62,709 nucleotides of DNA, taken from NCBI GenBank assembly GCA_027487835.1, contig JAIYCU010000017.1, positions 1 through 62,709 on the forward strand, written 5' to 3'. This document shows, piece after piece, positions 1 to 7,345 of this stretch (its first letter is position 1; every line of letters starts with the position of its first letter). Origin of the DNA: Bacteroidota bacterium (GTDB lineage: Bacteria; Bacteroidota; Bacteroidia; UKL13-3). The notes under the pieces were generated by a model. The model did not search any database. It was given only the letters and a program-made list of their open reading frames with translations, and was not told the DNA's origin. The translations under genes and the position numbers were made by a program.

Positions 1-474
1 AAAGTGAATGCTTCTTTTAAAGAAACTTTGCAAAACCTAAATGCCAAAGCAGGTTTTGAAATTGGAGAATACGTTTTGAACCAATACAGCGCTGGTAAGT
101 TTGACAAGGTAGAAGTGGTATATAATCAGTTTAAGAATGCGGCCACACAAATTTTAAGCAATGATGCCTTTCTTCCAATTGCAAAGCAAGCAAGTGCACA
201 AGCTTCAAAAACTGATTTTATTTTTGAGCCAGGTAAAGAAGAAATCTTATTGGAGTTAATTCCAAGAATTTTAAAGACCCAGATTTACCGCTCATTGTTG
301 GATTCATTTGCTTCTGAACATGGTGCCCGTATGGTGGCCATGGATAAGGCAACAGACAATGCTGGTGAGTTAATTAAAGCCTTAAAATTAGAATATAACC
401 GTGCTCGTCAGGCAGCCATTACTACCGAGATTTCTGAAATCGTTGGTGGAGCCGCCGCCTTAAGCGGAGCCTAA
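1..474 (+). CDS. atpG: ATP synthase F1 gamma subunit, C-terminal part (5' truncated by window)
   Basis: Gamma subunit of the F1 part of ATP synthase, the central rotor shaft that couples proton flow to ATP synthesis. The reading frame is open from base 1, so the gene begins outside the window. About 157 residues are visible, against roughly 290 for the usual full protein. The diagnostic end is the C-terminal helix with EHGARMVAMDKATDNA and then the RQAAITTEISEIVGGAAAL terminus typical of the family. The GTG at base 4 is an internal valine, not a start. A strong hairpin with a T run follows, so this is probably the last gene of its operon. Confidence 0.93.
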   Translation, partial: KVNASFKETLQNLNAKAGFEIGEYVLNQYSAGKFDKVEVVYNQFKNAATQILSNDAFLPIAKQASAQASKTDFIFEPGKEEILLELIPRILKTQIYRSLLDSFASEHGARMVAMDKATDNAGELIKALKLEYNRARQAAITTEISEIVGGAAALSGA

Positions 475-494
475 TTAGGTATAACATACATTGC

Positions 495-531
495 AAACAG
501 CCGAATCACGAGAAGTGGTTCGGCTGTTTTT
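495..531 (+). terminator. Intrinsic terminator after atpG
   Basis: An 11-bp perfect stem (495-505 with 519-529) continues through a T-G pair into a 3-bp CAC/GTG stem, leaving a 5-base loop. A T run follows. It lies 20 bases after the atpG stop and reads in the same direction. Confidence 0.85.
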
Positions 532-615
532 GTTACTGCTCAAGGTTAAACTTTAGCATGGACTTGTTGTCCATGGGTTTGAATAAAATTATAGAATGAG
601 GATAAAAATTTCACT

Positions 616-623
616 TATTTTTG
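616..623 (+). promoter_or_regulatory. Candidate -7 box TATTTTTG upstream of the cyclophilin gene
   Basis: Exact match to the TAnnTTTG -7 element used by the primary sigma factor of Bacteroidota, 28 bases before the ATG. No convincing -33 TTG is seen at the expected spacing, so support is partial. Confidence 0.35.
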
Positions 624-651
624 CTCCTCATTTTTTAAATACAAACAAAAC

Positions 652-1086
652 ATGGCAAAAGCAGAAATACACACCGCTAAAGGTGTTATGACCGTTGAAT
701 TCTTTGAGAATGACGCTCCCAATACCGTTGCAAACTTTTTAAAATTAGCCAAAAGTGGTTTTTATGATGGCGTTAGCTTTCACCGCGTAATTCCTGATTT
801 TGTTATTCAAGGTGGCGATCCAACTGGCACTGGTGCTGGCGGTCCTGGCTATAAAATCAATTGCGAATTAGACGGCGAAAACCAATTTCATGACAGAGGC
901 GTTCTTTCTATGGCACATGCCGGAAGAAACACAGGTGGCTCTCAATTCTTTATTTGCCACAGCCGCAAAAATACAGCCCACCTGGACAGAAACCATACTT
1001 GCTTTGGCAAAGTGGTAGAGGGTCTTGATGTAATTGATGCCATCCGTCAAGGTGATGTGATGACGAAGGTTGTTGTTGTAGAATAG
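652..1086 (+). CDS. Cyclophilin-type peptidyl-prolyl cis-trans isomerase
   Basis: A 144-residue single-domain cyclophilin that catalyses cis-trans isomerisation of Xaa-Pro bonds. There is no signal peptide, so it is probably cytoplasmic. Visible family motifs are [15 protein letters not shown] (catalytic Arg45), the GSQFFI core strand (about 96-101) and CFGKVVEG (about 117-124). The position equivalent to the cyclosporin-binding tryptophan is His110, as in many bacterial cyclophilins, which usually bind the drug poorly. The length matches bacterial PpiB-type proteins. It stands alone between the atpG terminator and a repeat-rich convergent spacer. Confidence 0.93.
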   Translation: MAKAEIHTAKGVMTVEFFENDAPNTVANFLKLAKSGFYDGVSFHRVIPDFVIQGGDPTGTGAGGPGYKINCELDGENQFHDRGVLSMAHAGRNTGGSQFFICHSRKNTAHLDRNHTCFGKVVEGLDVIDAIRQGDVMTKVVVVE

Positions 1087-1171
1087 GCTGTTGGCTTTTA
1101 GCCATTAGCTTTTAGCCTCTGGCCGACAACATTTTTTTGCTAATAACTAACAGCCAATCGCTAAAAGCTTA
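1084..1171. repeat. Composite inverted/direct repeat of GCTAAAAGC type in a convergent spacer
   Basis: The spacer between the cyclophilin and the serine hydrolase holds two TTTTAGCC copies about 15 bases apart. A right arm (AACAGCCAATCGCTAAAAGCTT) is complementary to parts of the left arm (GGCTGTT and AGCTTTTAGC). It can fold into a hairpin with internal T runs and may end both converging transcripts. A related block lies at 5866-5916 before serS. Confidence 0.55.
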
Positions 1172-2269
1172 TTTTGCCTTGCTCACTAGCTTAATCATCG
1201 TTTTAAACGACATGTCTGGGTTTGCAATTTGATTTACTGTGCCTACTATAAACATATTTTCTTTTGGACTGTAATATGCTAATGCGCCAGATAATCCTGA
1301 GTGGCCTATGAACATTGGCACTGCGCCAGTGGGGTTAAATATCCAAGGCAACTTAAATAAATGCAAACCCACTCCCGATTGCATAGGGAAGAAGATTTTG
1401 TTCCATTCTTGCATCCAATTGAGGTACTCTTTTGGGAAAATTTTTCCCGTAAAAAAGGCTTCAATAAACAGCAACATGTCTTGGTTGGTAGATACCATTC
1501 CACCATCTGCGCCAAAAGAGCACATGGCTTTTGGGATGTTTAGCGGTGCTGTTTCGTAGTATAAGGCTTTGGGTTTGCTATCAATTGGGTCTGTATATAA
1601 ATAGGTGTTTGTTAGTCCAAGTGGTTTTAGGATGTGCTCCTCACAATTTTCTGCATACGATTTACCACTGATTATTTCAATTATTTTTCCAAGCAATTGA
1701 AAATTGGCATCAGAATAATGCGCTTTTCCTTTGGTGCCAGGTGCAAATAAGGGTTTCATGTTTTTGGTTCGAACCAACACTTCTTCTAAACCCCAAAATT
1801 GATCCTTGCCTTCTTTGAGTTCATGCTCAAGACTCTTGCCATTTGGCCCCTTGTCTTGAAAATAATCGGGCAAGCCAGAAGTATGTGCTAAAAGTTGTCT
1901 AAGTGTGATGTCGAAAGAATATTCTTTTCCCTTATAAACATGCAAGTCTTTGAGCAAAGTGCTGTCGAGGTATTTACTAATTTTATCCTCAAGGCTAAGT
2001 TTGCCTTCTGATGAAAATTTCAATAGGATAGCCGTTGTAAACAACTTGGTGGTACTCGCTATAAAATAGGCTTGGTTCAAACCGATATTACCCGCTGCAC
2101 CTTCCCAAACAAAGCTATCTTTTTTAATGGCAAAGGTGCTTCCAAAGATTTTCTTTTGGTCGACAGTTTTATTGAGAATTTGCTGTAGGTCGTTTTTGCA
2201 GGTTTCGGATTGACCCGATGTTTGGTGCAGTTGCATGAGTAAAAAAGTTAAGAGGAGTAAAATGCGCAT
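1169..2269 (-). CDS. Exported serine hydrolase, beta-lactamase/transpeptidase-like (class C fold)
   Basis: Penicillin-binding-protein-like serine hydrolase of the beta-lactamase class C / esterase family, acting in the periplasm. The ATG at 2269 gives a clean signal peptide (MRILLLLTFLLMQLHQTSGQ) and has AGGAG upstream; the longer frame from 2293 begins with TTG and dilutes the signal. The nucleophile motif is S72-T-T-K75. The second motif is Y185-S-D-A-N. Near the C-terminus an HSG triad (GHSGLSG) replaces the KTG of true lactamases, as in esterase or D-aminopeptidase branches. Antibiotic hydrolysis is therefore not implied. The Crp-type regulator upstream on the same strand may control it. 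Confidence 0.85.
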   Translation of the reverse strand: MRILLLLTFLLMQLHQTSGQSETCKNDLQQILNKTVDQKKIFGSTFAIKKDSFVWEGAAGNIGLNQAYFIASTTKLFTTAILLKFSSEGKLSLEDKISKYLDSTLLKDLHVYKGKEYSFDITLRQLLAHTSGLPDYFQDKGPNGKSLEHELKEGKDQFWGLEEVLVRTKNMKPLFAPGTKGKAHYSDANFQLLGKIIEIISGKSYAENCEEHILKPLGLTNTYLYTDPIDSKPKALYYETAPLNIPKAMCSFGADGGMVSTNQDMLLFIEAFFTGKIFPKEYLNWMQEWNKIFFPMQSGVGLHLFKLPWIFNPTGAVPMFIGHSGLSGALAYYSPKENMFIVGTVNQIANPDMSFKTMIKLVSKAK

Positions 2270-2338
2270 ATTGTATTGATTTCTCTCCTGCAAAGGTTAA
2301 GCTTGTTTGGCGTTTTTATTTTACCATTTGGTAAAAAA

Positions 2339-2923
2339 TCAAATGACCGCTTTTTTAATCCTGCTAAGACTTTGTGGCGTAATGCCTAAATAGGAGGCAA
2401 TATGGTTTTGCGCAATTCTATTGTGAATGTTTGGAAAGGTTTTTAACATAATGTGATAGCGTTCTTTGGCAGACAGCGTGAGCAATTCTATCTGTTGTTG
2501 CTGTTTGCCCACAAAAGACATTTCTGCTGCTACCAAGCGAATGATTTTGCCAATGGGCTGTTGGGTGATGAGGTCGTAGCTGTTTGTGGTCATTCTAAGC
2601 ATTTCTGTGTTTTCTAGCGCAACAACTTGCAAAGGCGTAACCTGCTTGGTAAGCAAAGACATATAATCGGCACAAAATTGATTGTCGAAGGCAAAATCAA
2701 GGCACACAAAATTATTTTCCTTCCAGAGGAAAATGCCTACACTTCCTTTGAGGATAAAATAGAAATAGCGTTCCTTAGAATTTTCTGCTTTGATAACTTC
2801 ATCCTTTTTAAACTGCGCCACTTCGCAATGCGAAACAAATTCATCCCAAGTTTCTATAGGTGCGTTGAAGAAGGTGTCAAAGGTGTTTTTTAGAAGTATG
2901 GAGTAGTCATTAGGGGAATTCAT
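2339..2923 (-). CDS. Crp/Fnr-family transcriptional regulator
   Basis: A 194-residue regulator with an N-terminal cyclic-nucleotide-binding-like beta barrel (about 20-125) and a short C-terminal helix-turn-helix (about 165-190, HIASYLGITPQSLSRIKK). This is the usual Crp-like type in Bacteroidota, where the effector is mostly unknown. No Fnr-type cysteine cluster is present, so iron-sulfur sensing is not indicated. It lies 69 bases upstream of the serine hydrolase on the same strand, so co-transcription or local control is likely but unproven. Confidence 0.88.
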   Translation of the reverse strand: MNSPNDYSILLKNTFDTFFNAPIETWDEFVSHCEVAQFKKDEVIKAENSKERYFYFILKGSVGIFLWKENNFVCLDFAFDNQFCADYMSLLTKQVTPLQVVALENTEMLRMTTNSYDLITQQPIGKIIRLVAAEMSFVGKQQQQIELLTLSAKERYHIMLKTFPNIHNRIAQNHIASYLGITPQSLSRIKKAVI

Positions 2924-3010
2924 TTCATTTTGTTTATCTACTCAAATCTACCTTTTTTGTTCAACTGTTTTATTGAGAATTTGCTTTAAGGTTTGGTTCA
3001 AGTAGGACAT

Positions 3011-3319
3011 TTAGTTTCCTTTTTTATAGAAAATTTTTCCAACGCGGTTAATATGATCAACTAGGCTGGTTGATTTTAGGGTGTTTAGCAATGAAATATC
3101 GAATAAATAAGGTGTATTTAACTCATCTAAATCAATTGAAACATTAGTGAGGATTCTCTCATTTAATGTTTCTCCTTTTAAAGTTATATCTATATCGCTG
3201 CCCTCTCTAAAATCACCTTTAGCTCTTGACCCATATATGATTACTTCCTCAATTTCTGGATATCTTACAAATACAAAATTGATTTTATTGATTGTATCTT
3301 CGGGTAATCCAAATGTCAT
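3011..3319 (-). CDS. MntA-like minimal nucleotidyltransferase (antitoxin of HEPN/MNT pair)
   Basis: A 102-residue minimal nucleotidyltransferase. The GSX10DXD signature is exact: GS, ten residues, then DID (GSRAKGDFREGSDIDI, about residues 30-45). In characterised type VII toxin-antitoxin pairs this enzyme adds AMP to the HEPN toxin and silences it. The start codon overlaps the stop of the upstream HEPN gene by 4 bases (ATGA arrangement), which implies translational coupling. Whether this pair acts as a toxin-antitoxin or resembles the structurally known HI0073/HI0074 complex cannot be decided from sequence. Confidence 0.85.
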   Translation of the reverse strand: MTFGLPEDTINKINFVFVRYPEIEEVIIYGSRAKGDFREGSDIDITLKGETLNERILTNVSIDLDELNTPYLFDISLLNTLKSTSLVDHINRVGKIFYKKGN

Positions 3320-3717
3320 AAAAATGTTTTCATTTTGTCGTGAAAGGCTGAAATCAAAGGGAAGTATGATTCTTTTATCAATAAGTACTCTCGTTCTAAA
3401 ATTTCATCTAAATAGGTATGAACAGTTTTGTTTCTACTTTCTATCATATCCATCCAGGTTTGCCCATTGGTGATAATTTCATTCTGAAACGCAAGCCTAG
3501 TTGCATCTTTTGAACCAATAATGCCTTGGATACCTTTGTCTTTTAAAAAATCCTTCATTACTTTCCAGGCTAATTCATGGGTAAATTCAAACCTTTGTAT
3601 GGTTCCTTCTTTTTCTAGGTCATTTGGGTTTTTAACTTCCTCCACTGCATACTTTAAATGCTTAAATGCATCACTAAAATTCTCGAATCGCTGTTTCCAC
3701 CTTATATCTTGTGCCAT
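3316..3717 (-). CDS. HepT-like HEPN-domain protein (toxin / nucleotidyltransferase-binding protein)
   Basis: A 133-residue all-helical protein of the HI0074 / nucleotidyltransferase substrate-binding family. It carries the HEPN RNase motif Rx4HxY as RNKTVHTY (about residues 94-101). In type VII systems the Tyr is the target of AMP addition by the partner. It lies first in a two-gene unit with the MNT gene, overlapping it by 4 bases. The order toxin then antitoxin fits known HepT/MntA operons. Toxicity is inferred from the family, not shown here. Confidence 0.85.
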   Translation of the reverse strand: MAQDIRWKQRFENFSDAFKHLKYAVEEVKNPNDLEKEGTIQRFEFTHELAWKVMKDFLKDKGIQGIIGSKDATRLAFQNEIITNGQTWMDMIESRNKTVHTYLDEILEREYLLIKESYFPLISAFHDKMKTFL

Positions 3718-3772
3718 CTATAATTTGTATCTATTGATTTCTTTAATGCAAATAAGTCATTCAAATTTAGTT

Positions 3773-4204
3773 TCACAAATTACTTTTTACCCGTTCCCAA
3801 GATTCTGTTGCATAAAACATTCCCCAATAGCCCCTTAATTTCAAGGTGTTATTTTCAACCCAGATTTTTCCAGTATAGGTTTTACCATCCCTGCTGTCAT
3901 AAATGCTGCCGTTGATAAATTCCTCTCCTTTTTTCTCAAAGCCCTATAACAACACAGAACCAAGTAAAGGTGAGTTTCTTTTGCTTTCATTTGGATTATT
4001 GTCATCCAACCAAGCTTTACCTGTTTTAGGATTTAAGGGTTTTTTTAGCCAAACAATTTTGCCATAATATTTACCTGCGGCATAAAATATTTCTATATGT
4101 GCATCTTTATCGGCGGTTATCCATTTGCCTATGATTTTTTCGGGCGTTTGAGCAGTTAAAAAGTTTGTGACCAATAGGAGGATGATAACTAGTATTTTCT
4201 TCAT
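3773..4204 (-). pseudogene. DUF2147 exported protein interrupted by an in-frame amber codon
   Basis: The frame from ATG 4204 encodes a signal peptide (MKKILVIILLLVTNFLTAQ) and the start of a DUF2147 domain (IIGKWITADKDAHIEIF, then GKIVWLKKPLNPKTGK). It stops at a TAG at 3944-3946 after 86 residues. The same frame continues without another stop to a TGA at 3773-3775, and the continuation is plainly the rest of the domain (GFEKKG, IYDSRDGKTYTGKIW, LKLRGYWG, ATESWERV). The total, about 143 residues, matches the usual DUF2147 length. A Lys codon commonly sits at the stop position in the family, so a single AAG-to-TAG change explains the break. A sequencing error is possible. Confidence 0.8.
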
Positions 4205-4266
4205 TTGAGGGTTTTTAGGGTTTGTTTTATTTTAATGAATTGGCAAATAGGAGAACGCCGATTATG

Positions 4267-4845
4267 CTATTTAGTTTTTCTACCTAAATCTGCCATTTTT
4301 TCAAGCCAAGTTTTTCTAAAAGCCTCGCTAGAATTTCTAAGTGTTGCGATATAAGTTACTTTCACTGGGTTGATGCCACAAAACTGTAAGGTTCCTCTTT
4401 TGAATTGTTTAATAGCAGGGCTTCCCATAAATAGGTAGTCATACCACCTTGGCGTATCGGCAGTGATAATTAATTGAGCAGTTTTGCCTGTAAATAATTT
4501 TTTAGGCAAAGGTTTGCCTTCTTGGTATTCAAAGGCAATGCCTGGCAAAAAAGTGCGGTCTATAAAGCCTTTTAACAAAGCTGGAATACCATACCACCAC
4601 ATGGGAAAGAACCAAACTAAGTGTTGTGCGTTTTTAATTTTTTCTAAAGCCTTTAGTAAATCTGGCTCTAGCTCCGTTCTTTTTCTATATCCATATTGCA
4701 AAATAGGATTAAAAGTTAGGTCGGTTAAATTGATAACTTCAACTTCCCAAACAGTCCTATCTAAACCTGCTTCAAACGATTGAGATAGCGCATAGTTAAA
4801 GCTTTCTTTATCTGGGTGTGAATTAATGATAAGAAGATTTTTCAT
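4267..4845 (-). CDS. NAD(P)H:quinone/flavin oxidoreductase (flavodoxin-2 fold)
   Basis: A 192-residue flavoprotein of the NQO1 / MdaB / KefG family, which carries out two-electron reduction of quinones or other acceptors with NAD(P)H. The N-terminal FMN/FAD phosphate loop is INSHPDKESFNYAL (about 7-20). The central motif is WFFPMWWYGIPALLKGFIDR (about 78-97), followed by LFTGKTAQLIITADTP. It overlaps by 4 bases with the small membrane protein encoded just upstream, so the two are translated together. The substrate cannot be told from sequence. Confidence 0.87.
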   Translation of the reverse strand: MKNLLIINSHPDKESFNYALSQSFEAGLDRTVWEVEVINLTDLTFNPILQYGYRKRTELEPDLLKALEKIKNAQHLVWFFPMWWYGIPALLKGFIDRTFLPGIAFEYQEGKPLPKKLFTGKTAQLIITADTPRWYDYLFMGSPAIKQFKRGTLQFCGINPVKVTYIATLRNSSEAFRKTWLEKMADLGRKTK

Positions 4846-5228
4846 GCTTTTGTTGGTGAAAGTTTAAAGATAATAAGACTTGCAACAAATGCTTCTAGTA
4901 AGCTTAAAGGAATAGCAATGGGTAAAATTTTAAATGGCAAAACACCTAAATTACCAATGACCAGCCACATTAATACAAAGCCAATAAACCATGCAAACAG
5001 AGCGGTTTGAACCAAGCTGAATTTTATGCTGAAAATGTAAATTGATACAGCAAAGCAAAGCGACCAAATGCCCCAAATTGCCCCGTTGATAGATTGTTCT
5101 GGAAAGGTTTGCCCAAGGTTTTTGTAGTGTTCTACCCAATACGAATGCAAAAGAAAAGTGTTTCGCACAAACTCAGAAATGCTAATCCATAAGGTGGAAA
5201 GCAAGATGGCAAGAAATGTGTTTTTCAT
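4842..5228 (-). CDS. Small integral membrane protein, four predicted helices
   Basis: A 128-residue hydrophobic protein with four likely transmembrane segments (about 5-22, 48-66, 72-95 and 98-120). I do not recognise a named family. It is the first gene of a two-gene unit and overlaps the quinone reductase start by 4 bases, which suggests a joint function such as a membrane partner of the reductase. It contains a GGTTTGAACC dispersed motif at 5004-5013. Confidence 0.7.
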   Translation of the reverse strand: MKNTFLAILLSTLWISISEFVRNTFLLHSYWVEHYKNLGQTFPEQSINGAIWGIWSLCFAVSIYIFSIKFSLVQTALFAWFIGFVLMWLVIGNLGVLPFKILPIAIPLSLLEAFVASLIIFKLSPTKA

Positions 5229-5256
5229 AGTAGCGTAAAGGTAAAAATATATTTCT

Positions 5257-5264
5257 TATATTTG
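5257..5264 (+). promoter_or_regulatory. Candidate -7 box TATATTTG directly before the DUF433 gene
   Basis: Exact TAnnTTTG match ending five bases before the ATG at 5269. If used, the mRNA would start at or very close to the start codon, giving a leaderless or nearly leaderless transcript. No clear -33 element is seen. Confidence 0.35.
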
Positions 5265-5268
5265 AATC

Positions 5269-5493
5269 ATGGTAGAGTCAATTCATTACATTGTTTGTGA
5301 TCCCGAGGTGCGTTTTGGTAAACCTAGTTTAATTGGGACGCGCATCACTGTTGGAGATATTTTGGGTTGGTTAGCAAGTGGTATGTCGGTTGAAGAAATA
5401 TTGGAGGATTTTCCTTCATTAACCAAGGAAATGATACAAGCCGCTCTAGCATTTGCTGCAAAAAAGCAAGATGTTGTAAAGTATGTCCTTTAA
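5269..5493 (+). CDS. DUF433 family antitoxin-like protein
   Basis: A 74-residue DUF433 protein with the family pattern CDPEVRFGKPSLIGTRITVGDIL, then LASGMSVEEILEDFPSLTKEMIQAALAFA. DUF433 proteins have a short winged-helix-like fold and are commonly found as antitoxins of VapB45 type beside PIN-like DUF5615 proteins. The gene overlaps the DUF5615 gene by 11 bases, the normal arrangement. It probably binds its own promoter and neutralises the partner nuclease; this is inferred from the family and the pairing. Confidence 0.85.
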   Translation: MVESIHYIVCDPEVRFGKPSLIGTRITVGDILGWLASGMSVEEILEDFPSLTKEMIQAALAFAAKKQDVVKYVL

Positions 5494-5833
5494 TCACACC
5501 GCTTTTTTATTAGATGAAAATTTATCTTGGCGTCTCATCAAAAAATTGCAATTAAATTTTGGTGATGTCAAGCATGTCAATGAGTTTTCTAATCAGAAAG
5601 TATTAAGTGATGTAGAAATATGGACAATTTGTTTCAATCAGAATTTTACGATACTAACCCTAGATGATGACTTTGAGGATATTAGTGTTTTGAGGGGATT
5701 TCCACCAAAAGTAATAATTATTCGAAGGCAAAATTTATCAAGCAATCAAATTGCTGCGTTGTTGTTAACTAATACCAATTCAATTACAGAATTTCTAAAC
5801 GAAAATGTAAATGGCATTTTAGAGATTTTTTAA
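5483..5833 (+). CDS. DUF5615 family PIN-like toxin
   Basis: A 116-residue PIN-like (Mut7-C) protein. The N-terminal LLDENLSWRLIKKL carries the conserved acidic pair of the family. ILTLDDDFEDISVLRGFPPKVIIIRRQN holds the second acidic cluster and the typical PPK/R strand. DUF5615 proteins are the putative RNase partners of DUF433 antitoxins. The 11-base overlap with the upstream gene supports a toxin-antitoxin operon. Catalytic acidic residues look intact, so the toxin is presumably active. Confidence 0.85.
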   Translation: MSFNHTAFLLDENLSWRLIKKLQLNFGDVKHVNEFSNQKVLSDVEIWTICFNQNFTILTLDDDFEDISVLRGFPPKVIIIRRQNLSSNQIAALLLTNTNSITEFLNENVNGILEIF

Positions 5834-5865
5834 CAAGAAATCTTAGCTTTGCCCTCAAATTAAAT

Positions 5866-5916
5866 CGCCAGTGGCTAATAGCTAAAAGCTAACTGCCAAC
5901 TGCCAATAGCCAAATC
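5866..5916. repeat. GCTAAT/GCTAAAA/GCCAACT short-unit repeat before serS
   Basis: A run of near-identical 6-8 base units (GGCTAAT, AGCTAAA, AGCTAAC, TGCCAAC, TGCCAAT, AGCC) fills the leader of serS right up to the ATG. It resembles the reverse complement of the block at 1084-1171. It may be a small dispersed intergenic repeat family. Confidence 0.5.
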
Positions 5917-7185
5917 ATGCTAACACTACAATACTTACGCGAACAAACTGCCGAAGCAAAAACTAGGATCAATAAGAAACACCCAAAACATGTTGAAACC
6001 ATTGATTTGGTGTTGAAATTAGATGAGGAGGGAAGAAAGGCCAAAGCCTTGATGGAGGCTAACCAAGCCGAAGCCAATGTCATTGCTAAGAAAATTGGAG
6101 AGCTCATGAAATCGGGTGATAAAGCAGGAGCCGAGATGCTAAAAGCCCAAACAGCTCAGCTTAAAGAAGCCGGAAAAGGATTGGAAGATAGCTATAAACA
6201 ATTGGAAGTTCAATTGAATGAAGTTTTGGTTACTATCCCAAATGTGCCACATGCATCAGTTCCTTTGGGCCAAACAGCCGAAGAAAATGAGAATATATAT
6301 GAGCATGGCACTATCCCAACTTTGCCAGAAGGTGCCGTTCCGCATTGGGACTTAATTAAAAAATATGACCTCATAGATTTTGAATTAGGTGCTAAAATTA
6401 CTGGAGCTGGTTTTCCAGTTTACAAAGGAAAAGGTGCAAGGTTGCAACGTGCCATGATTAGCTTTTTCTTAGATGAAGCCATCAAAGCAGGCTATCAAGA
6501 AATAATGCCTCCTTTGTTAATCAATGCAGATAGTGGCTTTGGAACTGGTCAGTTACCAGACAAAGAGGGCCAGATGTATCATGCTACCGTGGATGATTTG
6601 TATCTAATTCCAACCGCCGAAGTACCAATTACCAACCTATACCGCGATGTAATTGTAAAAGAAGAAGATCTACCCATTAAGAATGTGGGCTATACGCCTT
6701 GTTTTAGAAGAGAAGCGGGCGCGTGGGGTGCACATGTAAGAGGTTTGAACCGATTGCATCAGTTTGACAAAGTAGAGATAGTGCAAATTGCCCATCCTGA
6801 TAAATCGTATGAGATTCTAGAAGAAATGGTAAAGCATGTGCAAGGCTTGTTAGAGAAATTAGAATTGCCTTATCGCATCCTTAGGTTATGCGGAGGTGAT
6901 ATGAGTTTTGGCTCGGCACTCACCTATGATTTTGAAACGTATAGTGCTGCGCAAGGCCGTTGGTTAGAAGTTAGCTCAACTTCAAATTTTGAGAACTTTC
7001 AAAGCAACCGGATGAAGTGCAGGTTCAAAAATAAAGAAGGCAAAAACCAATTGGTGCATACTTTAAATGGCAGTGCTTTGGCCCTTCCAAGAATCTTAGC
7101 CACCATGCTAGAGAACAACCAAACGGCAGAAGGAATAAGGATTCCAACGGCATTGGTGCCGTATTGCGGGTTTGAGATGATTTAG
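5917..7185 (+). CDS. serS: Seryl-tRNA synthetase
   Basis: A 422-residue class II aminoacyl-tRNA synthetase that charges tRNA-Ser. The N-terminal 100 residues form the long antiparallel coiled-coil arm that contacts the tRNA long variable arm (heptads from about 30 to 100). The catalytic core shows class II motif 2 (CFRREAGAWG, about 267-276) and motif 3 (NGSALALPRILATMLEN, about 389-405). Length and order match bacterial SerRS exactly. The preceding repeat block reaches the ATG, and a large-looped hairpin follows the stop. Confidence 0.97.
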   Translation: MLTLQYLREQTAEAKTRINKKHPKHVETIDLVLKLDEEGRKAKALMEANQAEANVIAKKIGELMKSGDKAGAEMLKAQTAQLKEAGKGLEDSYKQLEVQLNEVLVTIPNVPHASVPLGQTAEENENIYEHGTIPTLPEGAVPHWDLIKKYDLIDFELGAKITGAGFPVYKGKGARLQRAMISFFLDEAIKAGYQEIMPPLLINADSGFGTGQLPDKEGQMYHATVDDLYLIPTAEVPITNLYRDVIVKEEDLPIKNVGYTPCFRREAGAWGAHVRGLNRLHQFDKVEIVQIAHPDKSYEILEEMVKHVQGLLEKLELPYRILRLCGGDMSFGSALTYDFETYSAAQGRWLEVSSTSNFENFQSNRMKCRFKNKEGKNQLVHTLNGSALALPRILATMLENNQTAEGIRIPTALVPYCGFEMI

Positions 7186-7208
7186 CAGAAAGTTTAAGGC
7201 GATAATCC

Positions 7209-7263
7209 ATAGTCGATAGAATTTGATAGGGACCATCCAACTAGAGTCAATCGACTATTTTTA
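7209..7263 (+). terminator. Probable terminator after serS (9-bp stem, large loop)
   Basis: ATAGTCGAT at 7209-7217 pairs with ATCGACTAT at 7250-7258, followed by TTTTATTT. The 32-base loop is large for an intrinsic terminator, so efficiency is uncertain. Confidence 0.5.
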
Positions 7264-7313
7264 TTTAATATTACGGTAAAGCGGTTTTAATGCGTATATT
7301 TTCTATTTTTGTA

Positions 7314-7321
7314 AAGAAATT
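7314..7321 (+). promoter_or_regulatory. Candidate -7 box TATTTTTG for the FGE-domain gene
   Basis: Exact TAnnTTTG match 24 bases before the ATG at 7346. No clear -33 TTG lies at 17-23 bases upstream. Confidence 0.35.
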
Positions 7322-7345
7322 AATATTCAAGTTAACCCATTTCTG

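Noticed and set aside
1169-2269. Calling the serine hydrolase an antibiotic beta-lactamase
   Set aside because: The SxxK and Tyr motifs fit, but the third motif is HSG, not KTG, and the wider family is mostly esterases and peptidases.
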